Source of the DNA: Clostridia bacterium
GTDB taxonomy: Bacteria; Bacillota; Clostridia; Oscillospirales; Acutalibacteraceae
Assembly: GCA_017554405.1 (NCBI GenBank)
Contig: JAFZIK010000020.1
Span: 22,948-86,947 of the forward strand
DNA length: 64,000 bases
Reading direction: 5' to 3'
Numbering within the stretch: the stretch's first letter is position 1; each line of letters begins with the position of its first letter. Below the pieces are notes generated by a model. The model was given only the letters and a program-made list of their open reading frames with translations. It searched no databases and had not been told where the DNA came from. The position numbers were made by a program, and so were the translations under genes. This document shows positions 60,841 to 64,000 of the stretch, in pieces.

Positions 60841-63228
60841 ATGAAAGTTTCACTTGATCATTTAAAAAGATACGTTGATATAAACGTAAGCGTTGAAGAG
60901 CTTTGCGAAAGAATGCCGCTTGCCGGTTTTGAGATCGAAAGCATCACCCGGCAGGGCGAGGGTATAAGCCGCGTTGTTGCGGCAAAAATACTTGATATAA
61001 AGCCGCACGAAAACAGCGATCATCTGCAGATATGCCAAATGGACGTTGGCGAAAAAGAGCCGGTCCAGATCGTTACCGGCGCGCAGAACATAAGCGTTGG
61101 CGACTACGTTCCCGCCGCGCTTGACAACAGCTTTCTTCCCGGCGGCGTGCATATAGTCGCGGGCAAGCTTCGCGGCGCGGATTCCTTCGGTATGCTCTGC
61201 TCGGGCGAGGAACTGGGTCTTACCGAAGCCGATTACGAGGGCGCCGGCGTTCACGGCATACTCATCTTAAAGGGCGAGCCGAAGCCCGGCACAGATATCA
61301 AAGAGGTGTTGGGGCTTGACGATACCGTTATTGACTTTTCGATAACCTCAAACCGACCCGACGCCGGAAGCTTTTTAGGCCTGGCAAAGGAAATATCGGT
61401 GGTGCTCGGCACAAGCTTCAAAGCACCCGAAACAAACTATAAAACGGTTGGCGGCAATATAAACGATTATATAAAGGTGTCGGTTGAGAACCGCGACCTC
61501 TGCCCGCGTTATATGGGCAGAATGGTCAAGAACCTGCGCATAGCCCCTTCGCCCGAGTGGATGCAGAAGGCGATAACCTCCGCCGGAATGCGGCCTATCA
61601 ACAATATCGTTGATATAACCAACTTCGTAATGCTTGAAACCGGTCAGCCGATGCACGCTTTCAACTATAACGACCTTGCCAAAAAGCAGATAATCGTTCG
61701 GAATGCGCGCGAGGGCGAGAAGATCGTTACGATAGACGGGAGCGAGTTTGCCCTTACCCCCGATATGCTTGTGATAGCCGACGGCGAACGCCCCTCCTGC
61801 CTTGCGGGCATTATGGGCGGCAAGGAAAGCGAGATCGAGGCGGATACCACCGATCTGTTCCTTGAATGCGCAAAGTTCCGCCGCGATAACGTTCGCCATA
61901 CCTCCCACGCGCTGGGCATCAGGACCGAGTCCTCGGCAAGGTTCGAAAAGGGAACGGATATAAAGAACATAGAATACGCTATGGACCGCGCCCTCTCGCT
62001 CATATTCGAGCTTGACGCCGGCGATATTATCGAAGGCAAGGCGGACGTATATGATTCTCTCCCCGAAGACAGGATAATAAAAACCACCACCGATAAGGTT
62101 TTGGAACTTGTGGGTATAGACGTTCCGAAGGACGTTATGGGCGATATTCTTAACCGTTTAGGGCTCCCCACCGTTATCGAGGGCAACGAGATGACCGTTC
62201 GCGTTCCCTCGATCCGTGATGACGTTGAGGGCAGAGCCGACCTTGCGGAAGAAATAATGCGCATTTACGGTTATTCACACATAAAGGGCAGACCTATGCG
62301 CGGCGAGGTTATCCGCGGCAGCAAACTGCCCGAGCGCAAAAAAGCCGATAGCATAAAGGAGTTGCTCTGCGCGGCGGGACTGCGCGAGATAGCAACCTAT
62401 TCGTTCATAAACCCCGCGGCGGCGGATATGCTCATGCTCGCCGAGGACGACGGGCGCCGCAATATGATAAGGATAATAAATCCTTTGGGCGACGAATACA
62501 GCGCACTGCGCACACAGCTTGTTTCGAGTATGCTCTCGGTGCTTGCCACCAACATAAGCCGCAAGATCGAATCAGCGAGATTCTTTGAAATAAGCAAGCG
62601 CTTCTACGGCGAACTGCCACTTACAAAACAGCCCGACGAGATCCCCACGATGTCGATAGGTCTCTACGGCAAGGATGAGGATTTCTTCACCCTTAAGGGT
62701 GTGGTCGAAGCGGTGATGAAGCTATTCGGCGCTCATACCGAGTATAAGCGCTCGGCGGAGCCTTTCCTGCATCCGGGCAGGCAGGCGCAGGTTTACGCAA
62801 ACAACGTTCCCGCGGCGGTATTCGGCGAAGTCCACCCCGCCGTTTCCGAAAAATTCGGCATAGATCAGCGGGTCTACGTCGCCGAGATCAAGCTTGACGT
62901 TTTATACGCGATAAACAAGCGCAAAACGTTATATAAGCCGCTGCCTAAATTCCCGGCGGTGGAACGCGATTTCGCCCTTTTGTGCAGTGCCGAGACACTG
63001 GTGGGCGATCTTGAACGCGCCATATCAAGCGGCGCCGGAAGATTGCTTGAAAAGATAAAACTTTTCGACGTTTACACCGGCGAACAGATACCCGAGGGCA
63101 AAAAGAGCGTGGCGTTCAGCGTTTGGCTCCGCTCCGCCGAAGCGACCCTTACCGAACAGCAAACCGAGGAGATTTGCCGCAAAATCATAGAAAAACTTGA
63201 AAAAATCGGCGCCGTTCTCAGAAAATAA
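60841..63228 (+). CDS. pheT: Phenylalanyl-tRNA synthetase beta subunit
   Basis: 795 residues. Domain order: EMAP/tRNA-binding domain (about 40-150; VVAAKILDIKPHENSDHL), B3/4 editing domain (about 210-380), B5 DNA-binding-like domain (about 400-475), core, and C-terminal FDX-ACB domain ending RKIIEKLEKIGAVLRK. Starts 12 bp after pheS. Confidence 0.98.
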   Translation: MKVSLDHLKRYVDINVSVEELCERMPLAGFEIESITRQGEGISRVVAAKILDIKPHENSDHLQICQMDVGEKEPVQIVTGAQNISVGDYVPAALDNSFLPGGVHIVAGKLRGADSFGMLCSGEELGLTEADYEGAGVHGILILKGEPKPGTDIKEVLGLDDTVIDFSITSNRPDAGSFLGLAKEISVVLGTSFKAPETNYKTVGGNINDYIKVSVENRDLCPRYMGRMVKNLRIAPSPEWMQKAITSAGMRPINNIVDITNFVMLETGQPMHAFNYNDLAKKQIIVRNAREGEKIVTIDGSEFALTPDMLVIADGERPSCLAGIMGGKESEIEADTTDLFLECAKFRRDNVRHTSHALGIRTESSARFEKGTDIKNIEYAMDRALSLIFELDAGDIIEGKADVYDSLPEDRIIKTTTDKVLELVGIDVPKDVMGDILNRLGLPTVIEGNEMTVRVPSIRDDVEGRADLAEEIMRIYGYSHIKGRPMRGEVIRGSKLPERKKADSIKELLCAAGLREIATYSFINPAAADMLMLAEDDGRRNMIRIINPLGDEYSALRTQLVSSMLSVLATNISRKIESARFFEISKRFYGELPLTKQPDEIPTMSIGLYGKDEDFFTLKGVVEAVMKLFGAHTEYKRSAEPFLHPGRQAQVYANNVPAAVFGEVHPAVSEKFGIDQRVYVAEIKLDVLYAINKRKTLYKPLPKFPAVERDFALLCSAETLVGDLERAISSGAGRLLEKIKLFDVYTGEQIPEGKKSVAFSVWLRSAEATLTEQQTEEICRKIIEKLEKIGAVLRK

Positions 63229-63284
63229 TGCTTGCACTTTGCGCCGCGCGCGGTTAAAATATATACATGAAAGGCGGGATAAGT

Positions 63285-63530
63285 ATGATGGACAGAACTC
63301 AAACCTTTTCTATAGGCGATCAGACCGAACAGGAGATCCGCCGTATACTCACAGAGGTTTACGATGCACTAAAGGAAAAGGGGTATAACCCGATAAACCA
63401 GATAGTGGGCTATATCCTTTCGGAGGATCCCACCTATATCACGACCCATAAAAACGCGCGTAACCTTATTCGCAGGATAGACCGCGATACGCTTTTGCAG
63501 TCGCTCGTGCGGTATTACCTTACAGCATAA
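63285..63530 (+). CDS. ireB: IreB-family regulatory phosphoprotein
   Basis: 81 residues. [40 protein letters not shown] is the UPF0297/IreB signature. In Enterococcus IreB is a threonine-phosphorylated substrate of the PASTA kinase IreK and affects cephalosporin resistance. Start ATG at 63285 (or the next ATG) is set by AAGGCGGGA; the ATG at 63267 lies ahead of the ribosome site. Closely follows pheT. Confidence 0.92.
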   Translation: MMDRTQTFSIGDQTEQEIRRILTEVYDALKEKGYNPINQIVGYILSEDPTYITTHKNARNLIRRIDRDTLLQSLVRYYLTA

Positions 63531-63534
63531 AAAA

Positions 63535-63563
63535 GGCAAGTCCCGAAAAGGGACTTGCTTTTT
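63535..63563 (+). terminator. Terminator of ireB
   Basis: GCAAGTCCC pairs with GGGACTTGC around GAAAA, followed by six or more T. Confidence 0.9.
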
Positions 63564-63571
63564 TCGGGTGA

Positions 63572-63679
63572 CAGATATCAGACGTCAGATTGCAGACAAT
63601 ATGTGCGCCAAAGGCGCATTTATATTCCGCGGCTCTGCCGCACCTTACCTCTTCACTATTCACTATTACTTATTACCTA
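63572..63679. repeat. Heptamer arrays between ireB and the 23S rRNA gene
   Basis: Four CAGATAT/CAGACGT-type units (63572-63599), two small hairpins (TGCGCCAAAGGCGCA and GCGGCTCTGCCGC), then TTCACTA twice, TTACTTA and TTACCTA (63652-63679), all in 7-bp register. Confidence 0.8.
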
Positions 63680-63682
63680 AAA

Positions 63683-63714
63683 AAAGCAGTCTCACGAAAG
63701 TGAGACTGCTTTTT
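63683..63714. terminator. Terminator near the rRNA 3' end
   Basis: AAAGCAGTCTCAC pairs with GTGAGACTGCTTT around GAAA, with A run before and T run after, so it can act on both strands. On the minus strand it lies about 50 bp beyond the 23S end. Confidence 0.85.
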
Positions 63715-63764
63715 CTTGTTCCTTCAAAACCGAATAAAGCGAATGCTAAGAGAATCGAAGTGTA

Positions 63765-64000
63765 GGTCAAGCCCTCGGTCTATTAGTACAGCCTGGCACA
63801 TATGTCACCATACTTACACCTGCTGCCTATCAACCCGGTAGTCTTCCGGGGACCTTACTAGCTTATGCTATGGGAAATCTAATCTTGAGGTTGGCTTCAT
63901 GCTTAGATGCTTTCAGCGTTTATCCAATCCGCACATAGCTGCCCGGCCATGCCCTTGGCAGAACAACCGGTGCACCAGAGGTGCGTCCATCCCGGTCCTC
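63765..64000 (-). rRNA. 23S ribosomal RNA, 3' end only
   Basis: From the edge of the window the minus strand reads the conserved end of 23S rRNA. Recognisable are the segment complementary to GGTGCACCAGAGGTGCGTCC, the helix containing CTAAGCATGAAGCC and the last bases GAGGGCTTGACC. The remaining 5' part lies outside. No 5S rRNA gene is found in the 230 bp downstream. Confidence 0.95.

Noticed and set aside
63568-63765. 65-codon open frame next to the 23S gene
   Set aside because: Made of repeat units and terminator sequence; no ribosome site.

Overview
The window is a chromosomal segment of a Gram-positive, anaerobic Clostridia-type bacterium (Firmicutes). The signs are an L21-Prp-L27 ribosomal operon with a cleavable L27 extension, an ECF thiamine transporter S-component under a TPP riboswitch, a T-box in front of pheST, HprK, WhiA, RapZ, IreB, a BofA-like protein, and a Gram-positive LexA box. 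Nearly all of it is housekeeping DNA in compact operons. I cannot fix the genus; gut-type Clostridia (Oscillospirales-like) fit best.

Layout. 1-2.9 kb (minus): rplU-prp-rpmA, a zinc-ribbon gene, obg and the start of mrnC. 2.9-7.5 kb (plus): TPP riboswitch, thiT-thiN, dacF, pgi and a small P-loop ATPase. 7.6-11.0 kb: a sodium-pumping oxaloacetate decarboxylase operon. 11.0-11.5 kb: a dense repeat region. 11.5-16.2 kb (minus): lipase-like hydrolase, glpK, alr, ychF. 16.3-29.1 kb (plus): hprK, a sugar cassette (DUF4091 protein, sugar kinase, aldose epimerase, ROK kinase), then murB-rapZ-whiA-dnaE-pfkA. 29.1-33.4 kb (minus): phosphoglycerol transferase, small membrane protein, GPH sugar transporter, PHP phosphoesterase.

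33.5-36.4 kb is the most interesting regulatory locus. An XRE repressor and an ImmA/IrrE-type metallopeptidase face a zinc-ribbon gene, a sigma-region-4-like gene and dinB (DNA polymerase IV). Four 16-bp operators lie between the divergent genes. One sits inside the 17-bp spacer of each divergent promoter. dinB also has its own promoter with a canonical LexA box. This looks like a two-input damage or stress switch for a mutagenic polymerase.

36.5-44.3 kb holds cell-surface and processing genes: two cohesin-like secreted proteins, a polysaccharide deacetylase, a membrane pyrophosphatase, and a possible peptide-processing group. That group is a 35-residue acidic peptide missed by length-limited gene calling, a PqqD-like protein and a SipW-type S26 peptidase. 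44.3-52 kb (minus): copA, metH with a separate reactivation-domain protein, metF, and a GMP synthase lacking its amidotransferase domain. 52-55 kb (minus): rpmG-secE-nusG-rplK-rplA, with an unusually long SecE. 55.3-58.5 kb: two paralogous lipoproteins, an SPFH protein and an unknown. 58.6-63.5 kb (plus): rsmA, T-box, pheS-pheT and ireB. The window ends in the 3' end of a 23S rRNA gene on the minus strand.

A second theme is a family of intergenic repeats: degenerate 7-bp tandem arrays and a hairpin-core-hairpin element. They recur in at least seven intergenic regions, mostly between a stop codon and the terminator.
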